From contig NZ_CP023695.1 in the NCBI RefSeq assembly GCF_008704395.1, forward strand, positions 5,022,001-5,086,000: a DNA stretch of 64,000 nt, written 5' to 3'. This DNA is from Streptomyces alboniger (lineage in GTDB: Bacteria > Actinomycetota > Actinomycetes > Streptomycetales > Streptomycetaceae). The notes beneath the pieces were generated by a model that saw nothing but the letters and a program-made list of their open reading frames with translations, was not told the origin of the DNA and searched no databases. This document shows positions 21,801 to 31,468 of the stretch, piece after piece. Numbering within the stretch: the first letter of the stretch is position 1; each line of letters opens with the position of its first letter. Made by a program: the position numbers and the translations under genes.

Positions 21801-24365
21801 GGCGCCACCGCGCCGGTCCCCTCGGCCACCCTGCCCGAGCTGTTCGCCGCGTCCGCGTCCCGCGACGGCGCCGCCATCGCGGTACGGGCGGGTGGGACAC
21901 GGCTGAGCTACGACGCGCTGCGGTCCCGTGCCAACCGGCTGGCGAGGCTCCTCGTGGCCCACGGCTGCGGTCCGGAACGGCGGGTCGCGCTGGCCCTGCC
22001 GAGGGACGAGCGGCTGCCGGTCGCGATGTGGGCGGTGCTCGACTCCGGCGCCGCGTACGTGCCGATCGACCCCGGCCACCCGGCCGAGCGGGTGCGCTAC
22101 CTGGTCGAGGACGCCCGCCCGGTGCTCGCGGTGACCGACCGCGCAGGCGCCGCCGTGCTGCCCGAGGGCCTGCCCCGGATCGTCCTCGACGACCCGGAGA
22201 CCGAGGCCGCGCTCAGCCGCCTCGACGACGGTGACCTCACCGACGCGGACCGGACGGCGCCGCTGCGCCCCGACGACGCGGCCTACGTCATCTACACCTC
22301 GGGTTCGACCGGGCGCCCCAAGGGCGTCGTGGTCGCGCACCGCGCCGTGGCGAACCTGTCGGCGTGGGCGGGCGAGGCCTTCTCCGCGGACGTGTTCGCC
22401 GCCACGCTGGCCACCACCTCGGCGACCTTCGACGTCTCGGTGTCGGACCTGATCCTGCCGCTGCTGCACGGCGGCGCCATCGAGGTGGTGCGCGACGTCC
22501 TCGCCCTCGCCGACGGGGACCGCCCCGAGGCGAGCCTGGTCTGCACGGCCCCGTCCGCGATGTCGGCCGCGCTCGCCACCGGCGGGCGCCTGCGGATCGG
22601 CACCGTCATCCTGGTGGGCGAGGCGGTCACGCCACGGCTCATGCACGACCTGCGGGCCGCCGCCCCCGGCGTGCGGATCGCGAACCTGTACGGCCCGACG
22701 GAGGCCACCGTCTACGCCACCGAGTGGTACGACGACGGCAACGCCGCCGGTGTGGCGCCGATCGGCCGGGCCCTCACCAACTACCGCACCTACGTGCTGG
22801 ACCACGGCATGAACCCGGTGCCCCCCGGCGTCACCGGGGAGCTGTATCTCGCGGGAGCCGGTCTCGCCCGGGGCTACTTCGGGCGGCCCGGGATGACCGC
22901 CGAACGCTTCGTCGCCTGCCCGTTCGGCGGTGCCGGGGAGCGCATGTACCGCACCGGCGACCTGGTGCGCTGGGGCTCCGACGGCCAGTTGGAGTTCGTC
23001 GGCCGGGTCGACGACCAGGTCAAGATCCGTGGTCAGCGGGCGGAACCCGGCGAGACCGAGGCCGTGCTCGCCCGGCACGAGAGCGTCGCCCAGGTCGCGG
23101 TGATCGCCCGGAAGGACGAGCAGGGGGACACCGCCCTGGTCGCCTATGCCGTGGCCGCCGAGGGCCACGAGGCGGAGCCGGCCGCGCTGATCGAGTTCGC
23201 GCGCCGGGAGCTGCCGGGCCACCTTGTCCCGTCGGCGGTCGTGCCGCTGGAGCGGCTGCCGCTGACGGCCAGCGGAAAGCTGGACCGGCGGATGTTGCCG
23301 GCGCCGGGGGCCACGCGGTCCGCCGACGGACGCGGGCCGCGCGACGCCCGGGAGCAGGCGCTGTGCGACCTGTTCGCCGAGGTGACCGGGGCGCCGAAGG
23401 TCGGTATCGACGACAGCTTCTTCGAGCTGGGCGGGCACTCCCTGCTCGCCACCCGGCTCGTGGCGAAGGCGCGGGACCGGCTCGGCGTCGAACTCGCCGT
23501 GCGGACCCTGTTCGAAGCACCGACGGTCGCGGCCCTCGCCGACCGCCTCGACGCGACCGGCCAGGAGAACTCCGGTGCGGGCTCGCTCCAGGTCATGATG
23601 CCGCTGCGCGCCGAGGGCAGCCGCCCGCCGCTGTTCTGCGTGCACCCGGCGACCGGGCTCGGCTGGGTGTACTCGGGTCTGCTGCGGCACCTGGAGAAGG
23701 ACCAGCCGGTCTACGCGGTCCAGGCCCGCGGCCTGGACGGGCAGGGCGGGTACGCCGCGTCGATCGACGAGATGGCCGCCGACTACGTGGCCCACATCCG
23801 CGAGGTGCAGCCGCACGGGCCGTACCAGCTCCTCGGCTGGTCCTCCGGCGGCGCGGCCGCCCACGTCATCGCCGGGCTGCTGCGGGAGCAGGGCGAGCAC
23901 GTGCACCTGCTGGCCATGCTCGACACCACGGTCCCCGGGGCCGACTACACCGACCCGGACGCCGGGGTGATGTTCCAGGCACTGCGTTACGTCGGCCTCG
24001 ACCTGCCCCAAGTGGAGGGGGAGGAGCTCGACTTCGCCCACGTGCACGCCTTCCTGCGCGAGATCGACCATCCGCTCGCCGGTCTGGGCGAGAGCAGCCT
24101 GGCCGCGCTGCCGGAGATCCTCCGCAGGGCCACCGAGATGCTCCAGGTGCCGTTCACCCGTTCCGTCGACACCGACCTGCTGTTCTTCACCGCGAAGCTC
24201 ACCCACCCGGATGAACCGGACTTCGCATTGACCTGGCAGCCCCTGATCACAGGTCAGATCACGGAGGTCGAGGTCGACTGCGAACACAATCAGATGACGG
24301 AACCGAAGGCGCTGGAACAAATCGCCCCGGCCCTTCAGGCGAAACTCTGGACAACTGATTGGTGA
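12864..24365 (+). CDS. NRPS: C-A(NMT)-PCP-C-A-PCP-C-A-PCP-TE
   Basis: This 3833-residue synthetase adds three residues and releases the peptide. Module 1: C (HHIAADG near 129), A with YTSGSTG near 639, an N-methyltransferase inserted after A8 ([10 protein letters not shown] near 1006), PCP ([10 protein letters not shown] near 1420). Module 2: C (HHIAGDG near 1607), A, PCP near 2466. Module 3: C, A, PCP near 3526. A type I thioesterase ends it (GWSSGG near 3658). My hand-read A-codes: module 1 D-V-W-T-S-A-A-V-I (aromatic-like), module 2 D-V-W-H-I-S-L-V-D (Ser), module 3 unclear (D-V-S...I-V-L-V-Y). No epimerase domain is seen. The ATG at 12864 has GAGGAGA upstream. The first C domain is of ordinary LCL type, so this protein accepts a peptide from the other NRPS. 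A Gly/Ser-rich insertion lies near residues 573-600. Confidence 0.95.
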   Translation: MIPLSHAQQRLWFLNRLEGPNATYNMPAVLRLTGELDRTALVAALQDLIDRHEPLRTVFVSRDDVPGQKILAPGATRLEAAVTEVAPERLDGELAELAAEAFDLEAEIPIRARLFALSEREHVLALVIHHIAADGWSMAPLARDLTTAYEARRAGRAPDWPELPIQYADYTLWQQELLGGEDDPESLISEQVEYWRKTLAGLPDELRLPVDRRRSAAAGNQGGNVPFRVSAELHGKLSELAARSDASLYMVVQAGLAALLSRMGAGTDIPLGSPIAGRTDEGLDELVGFFVNTVVMRLDTDGDPTFRQLIARSRETALGAYANQELPFERLVDILRPDRALGRHPLFQVMLAFQNNTLPQLRLPGLVVEGEQLYTETSKFDLAFSMGEQFDGEGRPLGLGGTIEYATDLFDRESVERLGARLVHVFEAMAADPGQRVGAVDVLLPGERQQVLEAWNRTEQDVPEAGFAELFRVRAAETPDAVALVSDAATLTYGELDAAANRLARLLAERGAGPGQLVALALPRSVELVTAMLAVAKAGAAYLPVDTGYPAERIAYMLEDSRPVLTVTTGELTGRLPSGASGGSGGSGGTGGGQPSGPGTGPGTLLVLDDEHTLTELDRHSTDGLPPNRTLSSPLYVIYTSGSTGKPKGVVVTDSGVASMVRSQRERLGAGPDSRVLQFSSPSFDVAFWDCCMALLNGGTLYLRSADQLMPGQELAEFIRDRRLTHFTMPPSVLAAMPSGVLPAGLTVSVAGEACPGALVERWAPGNRMFNAYGPTETTVIATMSERLSGPDGPPIGRPVDNTRVYVLDEALRPVPPGVVGDLYVAGASLAAGYLRRPGLTAERFVACPFGGTGERMYRTGDLARLGADGQVDYVGRADAQVKIRGFRIEPGEVESVLARHPGVRQAAVLAREDRPGDRQLAAYLVPAENDADRDESAEEQQLGNWQATYDATYDAHHEGQGGLGEDFSGWNSSYTGQPIPLDEMRRWRDATVARVRELNPRRILEIGVGSGLLLAPLAPDCESYWGTDISEVVIERVRAQLEGHPDLAGRVELRAQAAHLFDGLPTGFFDTVIVNSVIQYFPSADYLTDVLTQALGLVVPGGNVFVGDVRNLRLHRALRTSVELLATDAAVRDAADVRKTVDLAVARETELLVDPDYFTGLPAAADLAVKYGTDRNELTGHRYDVVLRTAPQQEPAAVQDLAWGQDITGTDALRAALAARPEGLRVTGVPNHRIAGELAAVRALEAGDLTAAQAALSADTSGLPAPAELTALGEEAGYRTTVTWNGADRDGSTLDVAFSAPGTAPVTGYRPGARPAAEGPAHTNAPAAVLASDALVESVREHLRRAVPDYLVPTAFVVLDRMPLTTNGKVDRRALPAPAVIGKTSGRGPRDDRETTLCRIFAEVLGLPRVGIDDGFFDLGGHSLLATRLVSRVRDALGVDLAIRDLFLTPTVAGLSEVLDKAEGTRRQPVVRRRRPERTPLSHAQQRLWFLSRLEGGSATYNMPIAMRLTGELDREALAAAIQDVSDRHESLRTRYPDIDGTPYQDIVAPEQARIELEVVGTTDAELPARLADACGHVFDLAEELPLRATLFALSPHDHVLALVLHHIAGDGWSMGPLTRDLTDAYAARRDGRKPRWAPLPVNYADYALWQRELLGREDDPDSLVSEQIAFWRRTLADLPEDLRLPGSRPRGTSGEYHGATHSFRIDQRTHRRMAELATASGTSLYMVAQAGLTALLTRLGCGTDIPLGTPVAGRTDTALDDLVGDFLNTLVLRTDTSGNPTWRELLDRIGETNLNAYANQDVPIERLVELLNPDRSAGRMPLFQVLLSLHGTPPEPAFPGLTARAEPVERIVQNKFDLAVHLRETAAEDGTPGGLEGMVEYSTDLFDAADVERLTDRLARILTALADDPGQRIGAAGLLEETEYEQVVRGWNDTAHEVPRTTLPDLFAAQAARTPDRTAVVFEGTELTYAELDQRAARLARLLAEQGAGPETCVAVVLPRSETLVVTLLAVLRTGAAYLPVDPGYPAERIQYLLDDARPVLTLTEGHPLLDAQHAGEALAAAPGRCLPEHPAYVIYTSGSTGAPKGVVVSHASIVNRLMWMQDQYGLDGTDRVLQKTPAGFDVSVWEFFWPLLNGATLVVAKPGGHQDPVYLARLMSEQRVTTAHFVPSMLAVFAAEPAAAGLPHLRRLISSGEALPAELAERARTTIGTGLHNLYGPTEAAVDVSAWECRDEPGAVSVPIGSPVWNTALYVLDSTLRPVPPGVAGELYIAGAQLARGYLHRPGLTAERFVACPFGGPGERMYRTGDVAAWRADGQLEFLGRADDQVKVRGFRVEPAEIEAALARHDRVGHAVVVPRVDPSGDTRLFAYVVPAGAERPEPTALREFLGGLLPEHLIPAAFVVLDELPLTPNGKLDRRALPAPDHEGRKAGRGPRDKREETLCRIFADILGLPEVGIDDGFFDLGGHSLMATRLISLVRVTFGVDLAIRDLFTTQTVAGLVEILDRSGDSRRPPIVRGPRPERVPLSHAQQRLWFLNRLEGSNAAYNLPMAARLTGPLDHEALAAAVADVTVRHETLRTVFPETDGVPHQRILDPEQTRPDFEVREVGRDELAAAIARIAERDFDLRTDLPLRVRVLALSPTEHMLVLVLHHVAGDGWSLVPLARDLSAAYAERCAGRTPEWTELPVQYVDYALWQRDLLGRTDDPDSLVNEQVAYWRRALAGIPDELPLPTDRQRPKTPSYAGGSVDFGYGPELHARINKLAVDCNATAFMVVQTALAALLTRLGAGTDIPVGSPIAGRTDEALDDLVGFFVNTLVLRTDTSGDPTFREVIDRVREANVNAYAHQDLPFEYLVEALNPDRSPARHPLFQVMFAFQNTRDTELRLPDLAAEAFEVGTDATMFDLSVHLTARYHEDGREGGARGALMYSGDLFDRETVQMIADRLLLMLEAITGHPEQRISQVELLGAAERKRILEEWNGATAPVPSATLPELFAASASRDGAAIAVRAGGTRLSYDALRSRANRLARLLVAHGCGPERRVALALPRDERLPVAMWAVLDSGAAYVPIDPGHPAERVRYLVEDARPVLAVTDRAGAAVLPEGLPRIVLDDPETEAALSRLDDGDLTDADRTAPLRPDDAAYVIYTSGSTGRPKGVVVAHRAVANLSAWAGEAFSADVFAATLATTSATFDVSVSDLILPLLHGGAIEVVRDVLALADGDRPEASLVCTAPSAMSAALATGGRLRIGTVILVGEAVTPRLMHDLRAAAPGVRIANLYGPTEATVYATEWYDDGNAAGVAPIGRALTNYRTYVLDHGMNPVPPGVTGELYLAGAGLARGYFGRPGMTAERFVACPFGGAGERMYRTGDLVRWGSDGQLEFVGRVDDQVKIRGQRAEPGETEAVLARHESVAQVAVIARKDEQGDTALVAYAVAAEGHEAEPAALIEFARRELPGHLVPSAVVPLERLPLTASGKLDRRMLPAPGATRSADGRGPRDAREQALCDLFAEVTGAPKVGIDDSFFELGGHSLLATRLVAKARDRLGVELAVRTLFEAPTVAALADRLDATGQENSGAGSLQVMMPLRAEGSRPPLFCVHPATGLGWVYSGLLRHLEKDQPVYAVQARGLDGQGGYAASIDEMAADYVAHIREVQPHGPYQLLGWSSGGAAAHVIAGLLREQGEHVHLLAMLDTTVPGADYTDPDAGVMFQALRYVGLDLPQVEGEELDFAHVHAFLREIDHPLAGLGESSLAALPEILRRATEMLQVPFTRSVDTDLLFFTAKLTHPDEPDFALTWQPLITGQITEVEVDCEHNQMTEPKALEQIAPALQAKLWTTDW
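14580..14654. repeat. 18-bp perfect inverted repeat flanking GGCGGATCC repeats, in frame in an A domain
   Basis: Arms at 14580-14597 and 14637-14654 are perfect reverse complements. Between them lie tandem GGCGGATCC-type units. The element is in frame and encodes a Gly/Ser-rich loop between A2 and A3 of the first adenylation domain. The other four A domains of the cluster lack it. It looks like a small palindromic insertion tolerated in a surface loop. Confidence 0.75.
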
Positions 24366-24412
24366 GGCAGGTAGGAGGGCCCGACCCCCGGCAAACCGCC
24401 ATCGTGGCGCAG

Positions 24413-24440
24413 TTCACAAGTATTACCGCACTGGTATGCT
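24413..24440 (+). promoter_or_regulatory. Possible promoter before the DUF3995-like gene
   Basis: TTCACA (24413-24418) and TATGCT (24435-24440) are spaced by 16 bp in an AT-richer patch directly after the NRPS stop. This favours the downstream ATG at 24458 over a coupled start at the NRPS stop codon. Confidence 0.35.
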
Positions 24441-24457
24441 TGCGTCGTCCCTTGCTG

Positions 24458-25015
24458 ATGAGAGAACGTCGGCACCACCGAGAACAATTCGGGGGACAGT
24501 CGCAATACGGGGGTCGGGGGTTGCGGTTCAGTGGGTCACGCTGCCATGGGTATCTTGCTGCCGGCTGGGCGGTAATTTTCGCTGCTCTGCATTTCTTCTG
24601 GGCTCTCGGCGGGGAAGTCGGTCTCGACGTCTCGTCCGGTGAGCGACTCGCGTCCGAGCGGCCGGCCTGGTTCGTGGCCGGCGGGCTCTGGGGCGTGGGC
24701 CTCCTGTGCCTGATCGGCTCCGCGATCGCGCTGGGCCTGCGGCGACGCGGTGTGCGCGGGCCGCGGTGGCGGCTGCTCCAGTTGCTCGGGTTCGCGATCT
24801 GCGCACTGCTGCTGGTCCGGGGCGTGCTCGTCGAAGTGCTGCTCCTCGCCGGTGTTTCGGCTGTCGGTGAGGTCAGCGCCGCGCAGAAGTTCTGGACGCT
24901 CACGGTGTGGAACCCGTGGTTCATTCTCGGTGGGGTGCTGTTCGGGATGACGGCGAGAAGCTTCGGCAAGGGTATGGCGGACCGATCGGGATCAGGACCC
25001 GCGGTCCGGCACTGA
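24458..25015 (+). CDS. DUF3995-like small membrane protein
   Basis: About 185 residues with four hydrophobic segments, beginning GYLAAGWAVIFAALHFFWALGG and ending in LTVWNPWFILGGVLFG, a pattern I associate with DUF3995. The frame is open back to a GTG that overlaps the NRPS stop codon, so the start is uncertain. I chose ATG 24458 because a promoter-like element precedes it. A role in export or immunity is possible by position only. Confidence 0.6.
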   Translation: MRERRHHREQFGGQSQYGGRGLRFSGSRCHGYLAAGWAVIFAALHFFWALGGEVGLDVSSGERLASERPAWFVAGGLWGVGLLCLIGSAIALGLRRRGVRGPRWRLLQLLGFAICALLLVRGVLVEVLLLAGVSAVGEVSAAQKFWTLTVWNPWFILGGVLFGMTARSFGKGMADRSGSGPAVRH

Positions 25016-25064
25016 GCGGGCGAAACGCACGCAACTTGTAGTTCAACATTCGACAATTTCGGGG

Positions 25065-26471
25065 GTGATTGTCGTGGTGACACCTGTAAATGCATCGGAA
25101 TTCGTAGAGCAGCTGCGTGAACTTCGACTGAACGTCGGGCAGCCTTCTATGCGCCGCCTACAGCAACTGGGCGGGACGACCAGGGCAGCCAATGGAGACG
25201 AGGTCGACGCGCTGCCGCGGAGCACGGTCTCGACGATTCTGCGCGGCGACAAGCTGCCGCGCTCGGAATTCGTCTCGGCATTCGTGACGGCCTGTCTGGT
25301 GTACGGCGGGCAGCCACCGGAGAAGGTGGCCGAGGCGACCGAGCGCTGGCTCGCCCACTGGCGAGCGCTCTACGCCACGGGAGCGACGGAGGGCGCCGAG
25401 GGCAGACCCGCCCGGGACGCGCCTCTCGCCGAGGAGCCGAAGAGGTGGAGCGTGCCCCGGCACCTCCCGCTCGGCGCGCCGTTCCTGGCGGGCCGGGCGG
25501 CCGAACTGGACGTGGCGGAACAGCTGTTCCGGCGGCAGTCCGGAGGCGGCGTCTTCCTCGTGACGGGCTCGGTCGGCGTCGGCAAGTCCGCGTTCGCGGT
25601 CCGCTGGGCGCACAGCCTGATCGACGACTTCCCGGACGGCCAGCTCTACGTCGATCTGCGCGGCCCGCACGGCCCGTTGGACAGCCAGCAGGCCCTGGGC
25701 GTGCTCCTCGGCAGCCTCGGTGTGCACGAGGACGACTGCCCGAAGGACCCGTGGCGTCGGGTGGAGCGGTACCGCTCGCTGATCGCCGGCCGCCGCATGC
25801 TCGTCGTCCTCGACAACGCCTGCGACGCCGAGCAGGTCCGCCCGCTCCTCGCGACCGGCGAGCACTGCCGGACCGTCGTCACCAGCCGGAACCGCATGTC
25901 CGGCCTCGTGGCCAGGGAGGCCGCGCAGCGGCTGGTCCTGGAGGTGCTCAGCTCGGAGGCGGCGTGCGCGGTGCTGAGCGCCGTCATCGACGAGGCCCAC
26001 CTGGTGGAGGCGCGCGCCGAGCTGGAGGAACTGGCCGAGCTGTGCGGGTATCTGCCGCTCGTGCTGCGGCTGGCCGCCGTGAAGTTCACCGACCGGCCCG
26101 GGCAGGGCTTCAAGAGCTTCGTCCGCTCCATGCGCGACGGCGGCCAACTGCTCTCCCTCGCGCTCGACGGTGACACCGGCAGCTCCATCCAGGACGAACT
26201 GGAGTTCTCGTACCGGAGACTCGGCCTGGACGCGAAGCGGTTCTTCCGGAAGATCGGGCTCGTGGACGAGACCGGGTTCACGCTGGAGGCGGGTGCGGCG
26301 CTCGCCGGGATACCCCTCGCCGAGGCCGACCGGCTGACCGCGCAGCTGGAGTCGGAGCACCTGGTGGCGGAGGTCGGCGGGCGCAGGTTCACCATGCCCC
26401 GGGTGTTGCAGGCGTTCGCGCGGGCCATGGAGCGCAACGCCGGTGAGGCCCGCACGCTAATGCTCGCCTGA
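25065..26471 (+). CDS. AfsR-like regulator: HTH plus NB-ARC/STAND NTPase, no BTAD domain
   Basis: A 468-residue protein. Residues 1-70 resemble an XRE-type helix-turn-helix (LRELRLNVGQPSMRRLQQLGG; STVSTILRGDKLPR). Then an NB-ARC ATPase: P-loop TGSVGVGKSAFAVRW (about 163-177), Walker B-like MLVVLDNAC (about 245), and a winged-helix end. It lacks TPR repeats and a SARP domain. Such proteins act as NTP-dependent switches on pathway promoters. The GTG start follows GGGG; GTG codons at 25074 and 25077 are alternatives. Its 3' end overlaps the convergent dehydratase gene by 15 bp. Confidence 0.82.
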   Translation: MIVVVTPVNASEFVEQLRELRLNVGQPSMRRLQQLGGTTRAANGDEVDALPRSTVSTILRGDKLPRSEFVSAFVTACLVYGGQPPEKVAEATERWLAHWRALYATGATEGAEGRPARDAPLAEEPKRWSVPRHLPLGAPFLAGRAAELDVAEQLFRRQSGGGVFLVTGSVGVGKSAFAVRWAHSLIDDFPDGQLYVDLRGPHGPLDSQQALGVLLGSLGVHEDDCPKDPWRRVERYRSLIAGRRMLVVLDNACDAEQVRPLLATGEHCRTVVTSRNRMSGLVAREAAQRLVLEVLSSEAACAVLSAVIDEAHLVEARAELEELAELCGYLPLVLRLAAVKFTDRPGQGFKSFVRSMRDGGQLLSLALDGDTGSSIQDELEFSYRRLGLDAKRFFRKIGLVDETGFTLEAGAALAGIPLAEADRLTAQLESEHLVAEVGGRRFTMPRVLQAFARAMERNAGEARTLMLA

Positions 26472-26969
26472 CGCGTCCGGGGCGGCGGCGGATGTCGCCG
26501 CCCCGGTGACCACGGCGGCCGGGCGGGCCACGGCGATCAGGGACCCCACGGTGAGGAGCACCTGATCGCCGACCCGGCTCTCGCCCGCCATGAACGCGTT
26601 GTCGTCCACCAGCCGTTCGACCCATACGCGGTGCCGGATCACGTCACCGGGGAACGCGGAGCCGCTGAACGCGCAGTGCCGCAGCCGGCCGACCATCGGC
26701 AGACGGTCCTCCTCGGAGTCCGGGCCGCGGCTGCCGAGCCAGAGCAGCGCGGCGGACTGCCCGAAGGATTCCAGGATCATCGACCGGGGATAGGCGTACC
26801 GCTCGGCCGGGAGGTTCTCGGCCATGTCCTGGTAGCACGGCTCGCTGCCGGTCACGGCCTTGGCGGTCTCGATGGTGCGGCCGCGGTCGAAGTCGAGCAC
26901 CCGGTCCACCAGCACCATCGGGTGCCGGACCGGGAGCAGCGCGAGGAGCCGCGCGTACCCGGAGTTCAT
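26457..26969 (-). CDS. FabZ-like 3-hydroxyacyl-ACP dehydratase (subunit A)
   Basis: A 170-residue hotdog protein: LLALLPVRHPMVLVDRVLDF (residues 8-27) is the FabZ start with the catalytic His region, and YPRSMILESFGQSAALLWL holds the second active-site helix. It would dehydrate 3-hydroxyacyl-ACP to the enoyl form in polyene assembly. ATGA overlap with the next dehydratase gene upstream suggests coupled synthesis, possibly a heterodimer as in other highly reducing type II PKS systems. It is the last gene of the long minus-strand operon. Confidence 0.85.
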   Translation of the reverse strand: MNSGYARLLALLPVRHPMVLVDRVLDFDRGRTIETAKAVTGSEPCYQDMAENLPAERYAYPRSMILESFGQSAALLWLGSRGPDSEEDRLPMVGRLRHCAFSGSAFPGDVIRHRVWVERLVDDNAFMAGESRVGDQVLLTVGSLIAVARPAAVVTGAATSAAAPDASGEH

Positions 26970-27457
26970 GAGGTTCCTCCCCGTACGAGTTCGACGGTCA
27001 TCCTCGCGACCTGTTCGCCGTCGCCGCGGCGGCAGTCGAGCGCGGCCCGCAGGGCGCCCGGGCGACCGGCCGACACCCGGATCAGCAGCCGGAGTTCGTC
27101 GCCCTCCAGCATCGGCCTGAGCACCCGCGCGGAGTCGAGCGACCCCAGTTCGAGCCACTCGCCTCCCGTGCTGTCCGGGCTGTCCGGGCTGTCCGTGCCG
27201 AGGTGCGCGGCGAGCGCGGGGGAGCGGTGGAGTTCGGCGCCGACCGCCTGCCGGATGCCGTCGAGCAGGAAGATCGCCGGATAGAGGGTGACCTCCGGGA
27301 AGTGCCCGGCGAGGTAGGGGTCGGTGGACCGCACCACCTTGGCCGCCTCGATCAGCAGCTCGTCCGCCTCGGCGCGGGCCGTGATCCGGTCGGCGCCTTC
27401 GAGCGGCCGGGCGTATCCCCGTCGCCCGCGCACGGGAACCGCACGTCGCCCGCTCAC
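26966..27457 (-). CDS. FabA/FabZ-like dehydratase (subunit B)
   Basis: A 163-residue hotdog protein. DPYLAGHFPEVTLYPAIFLLDGIRQAV (around residues 38-64) is the FabZ-type GHFP motif with the active-site helix; the helix carries Asp rather than Glu. The GTG start overlaps the previous stop (GTGA). It probably pairs with the neighbouring dehydratase: this one contributes GHFP, the other RHPM. Confidence 0.82.
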   Translation of the reverse strand: MSGRRAVPVRGRRGYARPLEGADRITARAEADELLIEAAKVVRSTDPYLAGHFPEVTLYPAIFLLDGIRQAVGAELHRSPALAAHLGTDSPDSPDSTGGEWLELGSLDSARVLRPMLEGDELRLLIRVSAGRPGALRAALDCRRGDGEQVARMTVELVRGGTS

Positions 27458-27837
27458 AGGAACCACACCCCGGCGTACTCCCCCCAGCGAGCGGCGAGCC
27501 GAGCGGTGTCCAGCTTGGTGACGCCGGGGAGCAGCGGGGCGTCGGCCAGGCCGAGGGCGGCGAGGCCGGGCTCGTCGACGTAGACCGCCGCCCCCTTGTC
27601 CACCAGCGCGCCGACGGACCGCCGCGGGTCCCCGAGGGTGTTCAGGACCGTCGGCCCCACCCGGAGGGCGGGCGGCGGCGCGGCACCGGCCAGCGCGGCG
27701 GTCACGCTCGTGCCGCGCAGCACCACGTCCATGCCGCCGAGCTGGTCGCCGAGCATCTCGACGCCGTAGAGCGCGTCGAAGAACTGGGCCTCCGCGCTGC
27801 CGCGGTAGCCGCGGTCGATGATGACCAGGTAGGCCAC
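27454..27837 (-). CDS. DsrE/TusC-like small protein 1
   Basis: A 127-residue alpha/beta protein (MAYLVIIDRGYRGSAEAQFF; GGMDVVLRGTSVTAAL; GAAVYVDEPGLAALG) resembling DsrE/DsrF-fold proteins. It contains no cysteine, so it cannot be a persulfide carrier. The GTG start abuts the TAG of the gene before. It is one of three similar genes in a row inside the PKS operon. Fold call is by pattern only. Confidence 0.5.
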   Translation of the reverse strand: MAYLVIIDRGYRGSAEAQFFDALYGVEMLGDQLGGMDVVLRGTSVTAALAGAAPPPALRVGPTVLNTLGDPRRSVGALVDKGAAVYVDEPGLAALGLADAPLLPGVTKLDTARLAARWGEYAGVWFL

Positions 27838-28251
27838 CTACGCACCTCCGATATAGATGGTCCGGCGGGCCGCGCCGATCGTCGCCGCGAGGCGGGCGTC
27901 GGAGCGCAGCCGGACCTCGGCGATGTGGTCCCCGGCGCCGCGCTCCGCGCTGCACGCCGTGCAGACGATCCAGCTGAACCGGCCCTTGTAGGCGGTGAGC
28001 AGGCCCCGGATCAGCGCACCGGCCGTCGGCGCCGGTGTCGCCGGGTCGCGCAGGTCGGCGGGTTTGGTGTCGCCCAGCGAACCCTGGGTCAGGATGGTGT
28101 TGTAGCCGCAGGCCCAGACCCTGATGGTGTGCTCCCTGTCCAGTACGGCCTGGGCGAGGCGGAGCACGGTGGTCAGCGCATCGGACGTGTGGGGCGGGGC
28201 GGTGAGGACGACCAGCACGTCCCAGGTGCGGCGTTCGACGGTCGCGGCCAT
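27838..28251 (-). CDS. DsrE/DsrF-like small protein 2 with CxxC
   Basis: A 137-residue protein with the same alpha/beta look as its neighbours (WDVLVVLTAPPHTSDALTTV; IRVWACGYNTILTQG). It has a CTAC motif in SWIVCTACSAERGA near residue 95, the only CxxC of the trio. ATG 28251 is used; an in-frame GTG at 28263 would overlap the upstream gene. Possible roles are sulfur transfer or a structural part of a PKS complex. Confidence 0.5.
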   Translation of the reverse strand: MAATVERRTWDVLVVLTAPPHTSDALTTVLRLAQAVLDREHTIRVWACGYNTILTQGSLGDTKPADLRDPATPAPTAGALIRGLLTAYKGRFSWIVCTACSAERGAGDHIAEVRLRSDARLAATIGAARRTIYIGGA

Positions 28252-28253
28252 GG

Positions 28254-28589
28254 TCAGTGCCACACCACCCGGGTGCCGGGCTCAAGCAGCCAGTCCGCCA
28301 CGTCGCCCATGCCGGTGGTGCGTACCCCGGGGGCCAGCGGCGCGGCGTGCAGCGCCCGGTGGGCGAGGGTGAACTCGTCGATCCAGGCCTGCCCGCCCGC
28401 ACCGAGGAACCGCGGCAGCCCGGCGCTCGCCCCGCGGATCCCGAGCGCGACGCCGTCCGAGGCGAGGAACAGGCGCACTCGCTCACCGGCGCCGGCGAGC
28501 GCGGCGGCGTCGGCGAGGAAGCGCTCCGCGGTGGTGCCGGACTGGGTTTCGACCAGCAGGTACCGCTCGGCCGGGTGGTCCTCCCTCAC
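28254..28589 (-). CDS. DsrE-like small protein 3
   Basis: A 111-residue protein, YLLVETQSGTTAERFLADAAALA then VRLFLASDGVALGIRGA, close to the DsrE pattern. It has no cysteine. It overlaps the ACP stop by 4 bp (ATGA type) and is therefore part of the same operon. Function unknown. Confidence 0.5.
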   Translation of the reverse strand: MREDHPAERYLLVETQSGTTAERFLADAAALAGAGERVRLFLASDGVALGIRGASAGLPRFLGAGGQAWIDEFTLAHRALHAAPLAPGVRTTGMGDVADWLLEPGTRVVWH

Positions 28590-28846
28590 GCCGCCGACGT
28601 CCCCAGCTTGCGGAGCAGCAGCGCGGAGATGTCGGACAGGGTCCGCACCTCGCCGATCTCATGCGATTCGATCTTGACCTGGTACTGCCGCTCCAGGGTG
28701 ACGGCCAGCTCCATGGCGAGGAGGGAGTCGACGCCGAGGTCGCGGACGAAGTCGATCTCCGGGGTGATCGACTCCCCGTCGACCTCCAGTACATCGGCGA
28801 TCAGTTCGCGCAGCTCTGCGGTATCGAGGGTGGCTTCGGCGGTCAT
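28586..28846 (-). CDS. Acyl carrier protein (second ACP)
   Basis: An 86-residue ACP with the phosphopantetheine site in DLGVDSLLAMELA (Ser near residue 41). It would carry the growing acyl chain or hand over the finished acid. ATG 28846 is chosen because GGAAGGGA lies 7 bases upstream; an ATG at 28861 lacks this. It lies between the isomerase and the DsrE-like genes. Confidence 0.88.
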   Translation of the reverse strand: MTAEATLDTAELRELIADVLEVDGESITPEIDFVRDLGVDSLLAMELAVTLERQYQVKIESHEIGEVRTLSDISALLLRKLGTSAA

Positions 28847-28887
28847 GGGAATCCCTTCCATTGTTGGTCTCCGCGGTGGTCGCGGCG

Positions 28888-29604
28888 TCAGCCGCAGCCG
28901 CCCGCGTGTCCGGCGTCCCCGCCGGCCCGTATCGGCTCGGGCTCCAGGCCCGCCTCGTCCAGCCAGGTGAGATAGGTGTCGGGGCCCGGCTCCTCGCCCC
29001 GGACCTTCGCGACGTAGGCGCGCAGCCGGTCGGCGCCGAAGAACTTGTCGTGGCCGTGGATGAAGAAGGGGACGCCGAACAGGCCGTCCTTGTACGAGCG
29101 GGTCAGCGCCTCGGCCCCCCGGCGCCGCAGCTCCGGATCGTCCGAGGCGTCGGCGACCAGGGCGGGGTCCAGGCCGAGTTCGGCGGCGATCTCGGCGATG
29201 ACGGCCCGGTCGGTGATGTCCCTGCTCTGCTGCCAGCGGGCGCGGTAGGCCAGCGCCACGTACTCCCGGCCGAGGCCAGCGTCCTCGGCCACCAGGTATC
29301 CGAGGTGGGCGATCTCCCAGTTCGGCTCGCGGTCCACCGGCCAGGTGACGGCGAGTCCGCGGGCCTCGGCCAGCCGCCGGGCGTCCTGGAGGATGTAGAA
29401 GTTCTTCGCCCGGGACATGTCGACGATCGGCAGCTGGACGCCGTCCTTGTCCAGCAGCGCCTGCGTCCGGCTGTCCGGCTCCCAGAACGGTATCCACTCG
29501 ATCGCGTCCGCCACGTCGGGGTAGCGGTCCATCAGGTCGCGGTAGGCGAACCACGAGTACGGGCTGCGCAGCGAGAAGTACCAGCGGGGTGGTTTGCGGG
29601 CCAT
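28888..29604 (-). CDS. DsbA-fold isomerase (2-hydroxychromene-2-carboxylate isomerase-like)
   Basis: A 238-residue thioredoxin-fold protein. The N terminus WYFSLRSPYSWFAYRDLM has SPYS where DsbA has CxxC, typical of HCCA/FrnE-type isomerases, and GVPFFIHGHDKFFGADRL is the C-terminal signature. In cinnamoyl-lipid pathways an isomerase of this type is proposed to set a Z double bond before ring closure of the polyene; that role is inferred here. It is part of the minus-strand PKS operon. Confidence 0.75.
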   Translation of the reverse strand: MARKPPRWYFSLRSPYSWFAYRDLMDRYPDVADAIEWIPFWEPDSRTQALLDKDGVQLPIVDMSRAKNFYILQDARRLAEARGLAVTWPVDREPNWEIAHLGYLVAEDAGLGREYVALAYRARWQQSRDITDRAVIAEIAAELGLDPALVADASDDPELRRRGAEALTRSYKDGLFGVPFFIHGHDKFFGADRLRAYVAKVRGEEPGPDTYLTWLDEAGLEPEPIRAGGDAGHAGGCG

Positions 29605-29667
29605 GTCGGTGGCTTCCTTTCGGGTCGGAGCGAGATGCCGCTCGGGTCGGAGCGGGTGCCGCTCGGG

Positions 29668-30414
29668 TCAGAGCGAGATGCCGCCGTCGATCTCGAGGAC
29701 CGTTCCGGTGATGAAGCCCGCGCGGGGCGAGACCAGGAACGACACCAGGTCCGCCACCTCCTCGGGGCGGCCCATGCGGCGCAGCGCCGTCTCCTCGATG
29801 GCCTTCTTGGTCGCCTTCTCGGGCAGTACGGAGGTCATGTCGGTGTCGATGAACCCGGGTGCGACCACGTTCGCGCGGATCCCGTAGGGGCCCGCCTCCT
29901 TGGCCAGCGAGCGCGTGAACCCGATGATCCCGGCCTTGGCGGCCGCGTAGTTGGTCTGCCGGGCGTGGCCCTTCACCCCGGCCACCGAGGACAGGTTGAC
30001 GATCACTCCGGAGCGGCTCTTCATCATGTCGAAGATCGCGGAACGGCAGACGTTGTACATGCCGTCGAGGTTGATGTCGAGGACGGTGTGCCAGTCCTCG
30101 TCCGCCATCAGCACCAGTGCGCTGTCCCTGGTGACGCCCGCGGAGGTCACCACGGCGTCGATCGGGCCGAGTTCGCTGCCCGTCTCACGCACCCAGGCGC
30201 GCACGGCCTCGGCGTCGGTCACGTCGACCCGGGTGGCGACGGCGCGCCGGCCCAGCCCGGCGATCTCCTTCTCCAGCTCCCTGGCCGGCTCCTCGGCGCT
30301 GACGTAGCAGAACGCGACGTCGTAGCCGTCCTCGGCCAGACGGCGCACGACCGCCCGGCCGATGCCGCGGGATCCGCCGCTCACCAGTGCGACCGGTGAC
30401 GGGGTTTCAGGCAT
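29668..30414 (-). CDS. 3-oxoacyl-ACP reductase (KR, FabG-like)
   Basis: A 248-residue short-chain dehydrogenase. It has the cofactor motif [10 protein letters not shown] (about 12-21), NLSSVAGV with the catalytic Ser, YAAAKAG with Tyr and Lys (about 158-164), and the closing GTVLEIDGG. It reduces beta-keto groups during polyene assembly and is the only KR in the set. ATG 30414 overlaps the upstream stop by a few bases; a longer frame to 30453 lacks a ribosome site. Confidence 0.92.
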   Translation of the reverse strand: MPETPSPVALVSGGSRGIGRAVVRRLAEDGYDVAFCYVSAEEPARELEKEIAGLGRRAVATRVDVTDAEAVRAWVRETGSELGPIDAVVTSAGVTRDSALVLMADEDWHTVLDINLDGMYNVCRSAIFDMMKSRSGVIVNLSSVAGVKGHARQTNYAAAKAGIIGFTRSLAKEAGPYGIRANVVAPGFIDTDMTSVLPEKATKKAIEETALRRMGRPEEVADLVSFLVSPRAGFITGTVLEIDGGISL

Positions 30415-31468
30415 GGGTACTCCCTGGTTCCTTCGCGATTCGGAAAAGGGCACAGCCGAGAACGTTGTCCCGGTCGGCCGACAGCACCGCCGCCACGCGT
30501 CCGCGGGCGGTGGGGTCCCCTTCGGCCGCGGCCAGCACGGACGCGATCTGGAACGGGGCGGCCGCGGCGCCGGCGTCCCCCCAGGCCTCCTCGCCGGGCA
30601 GGATCAGCGGGGCGTGCCCGTCCAGGCGGACCTCGCCCTGCCCGACCGCGGGGGAGACGGCCCACAGGTCCGCCGCCGCGACCCCGGCCCGTGCCAGGGC
30701 GCGGGCGAGGCAGTCCGCGAGCGCGGCGTCCTGCTCGCCGTCGCGGAACACGCCGAGGGTGACGCCGAGGACCTCGGCGAGCACCGGCGCGTCCGGGGGC
30801 GCGGCGGGTTCGAGGAGCAGCAGTGAGCAGCCCTCGCCGAGCGTGGTCGGCCGGTCCGGGTCACCGGACAGGTGTTCCAGCCAGGCGCGGTCCTCGGTGA
30901 GTTCCTCGGCGCCGCCGCAGAGCACCGAGCGCGCGTGGCCGAAGGAGAGCAGCCGCAGGGCGTAGCGCAGCGCGAACAGTCCGGCGGCCCTGCCGCCCGC
31001 GACGGTCGTGTTGGGGCCCTTGAGGTGGTGCCGGATGGCGCACTGCGCGGCGGAGCTGTTCATGATGGCGTTGGGGATCCGCGGCGTGTCGATGTGGAAC
31101 GGCATCGCGCGCGTATGCGTGTCCCGGGTGATGTCCATCATGCTCGTGCTGCTGCCGGCGGTGGTGCCGAGCACGAGCGCCGCCCCCTCACCGGCCGCGA
31201 CGTCGCGGTGGCGGCTGTCGGCACCGAGCAGCTCGTCGGCGGCGGCCGCGGTCAGCGCCGAGACCCGGTCCATCGACCGGGTGCCCTTGCGGCCGAGCAC
31301 CTCCGCGGCGACGAAGCCCGGTACCCGCGCGACCCGTTGCCGCGGGACGGGCCAGTCATCGGGCCGGGTCACCGCGGACGTCCCCGCCGCGACTCCGGCC
31401 GCGAAGGCCCCCCGGCCGAGGCCGAAGGGCGAGACCGCGGACCAGGCGGTGATGACGGGCGTCGTCAC
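30407..31468 (-). CDS. Chain-length-factor-like ketosynthase homologue (CLF 1)
   Basis: A 353-residue KS-fold protein without the catalytic Cys: the active-site region reads [17 protein letters not shown] where a KS has TACxxG. The His-containing HGTGT and GHT loops are also missing. It therefore fits a CLF partner that sets chain length in a KS-CLF dimer. It is closely similar to the protein at 40527-41603 (shared VITAWSA, SPFGFG-type start and KGTRSMDRV). The GTG start overlaps the upstream stop (GTGA). Confidence 0.85.
   Translation of the reverse strand: MTTPVITAWSAVSPFGLGRGAFAAGVAAGTSAVTRPDDWPVPRQRVARVPGFVAAEVLGRKGTRSMDRVSALTAAAADELLGADSRHRDVAAGEGAALVLGTTAGSSTSMMDITRDTHTRAMPFHIDTPRIPNAIMNSSAAQCAIRHHLKGPNTTVAGGRAAGLFALRYALRLLSFGHARSVLCGGAEELTEDRAWLEHLSGDPDRPTTLGEGCSLLLLEPAAPPDAPVLAEVLGVTLGVFRDGEQDAALADCLARALARAGVAAADLWAVSPAVGQGEVRLDGHAPLILPGEEAWGDAGAAAAPFQIASVLAAAEGDPTARGRVAAVLSADRDNVLGCALFRIAKEPGSTHA

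Noticed and set aside
12750..24320. Antisense open frame of 3856 codons opposite the NRPS
   Set aside because: It mirrors the codon pattern of the NRPS in high-GC DNA, has no domain resemblance, and covers the strongly supported sense gene.
24359..24457. N-terminal extension of the DUF3995-like protein from the NRPS stop
   Set aside because: The segment is not membrane-like, contains a promoter-like element, and lacks family resemblance, although a coupled GTG start cannot be fully excluded.
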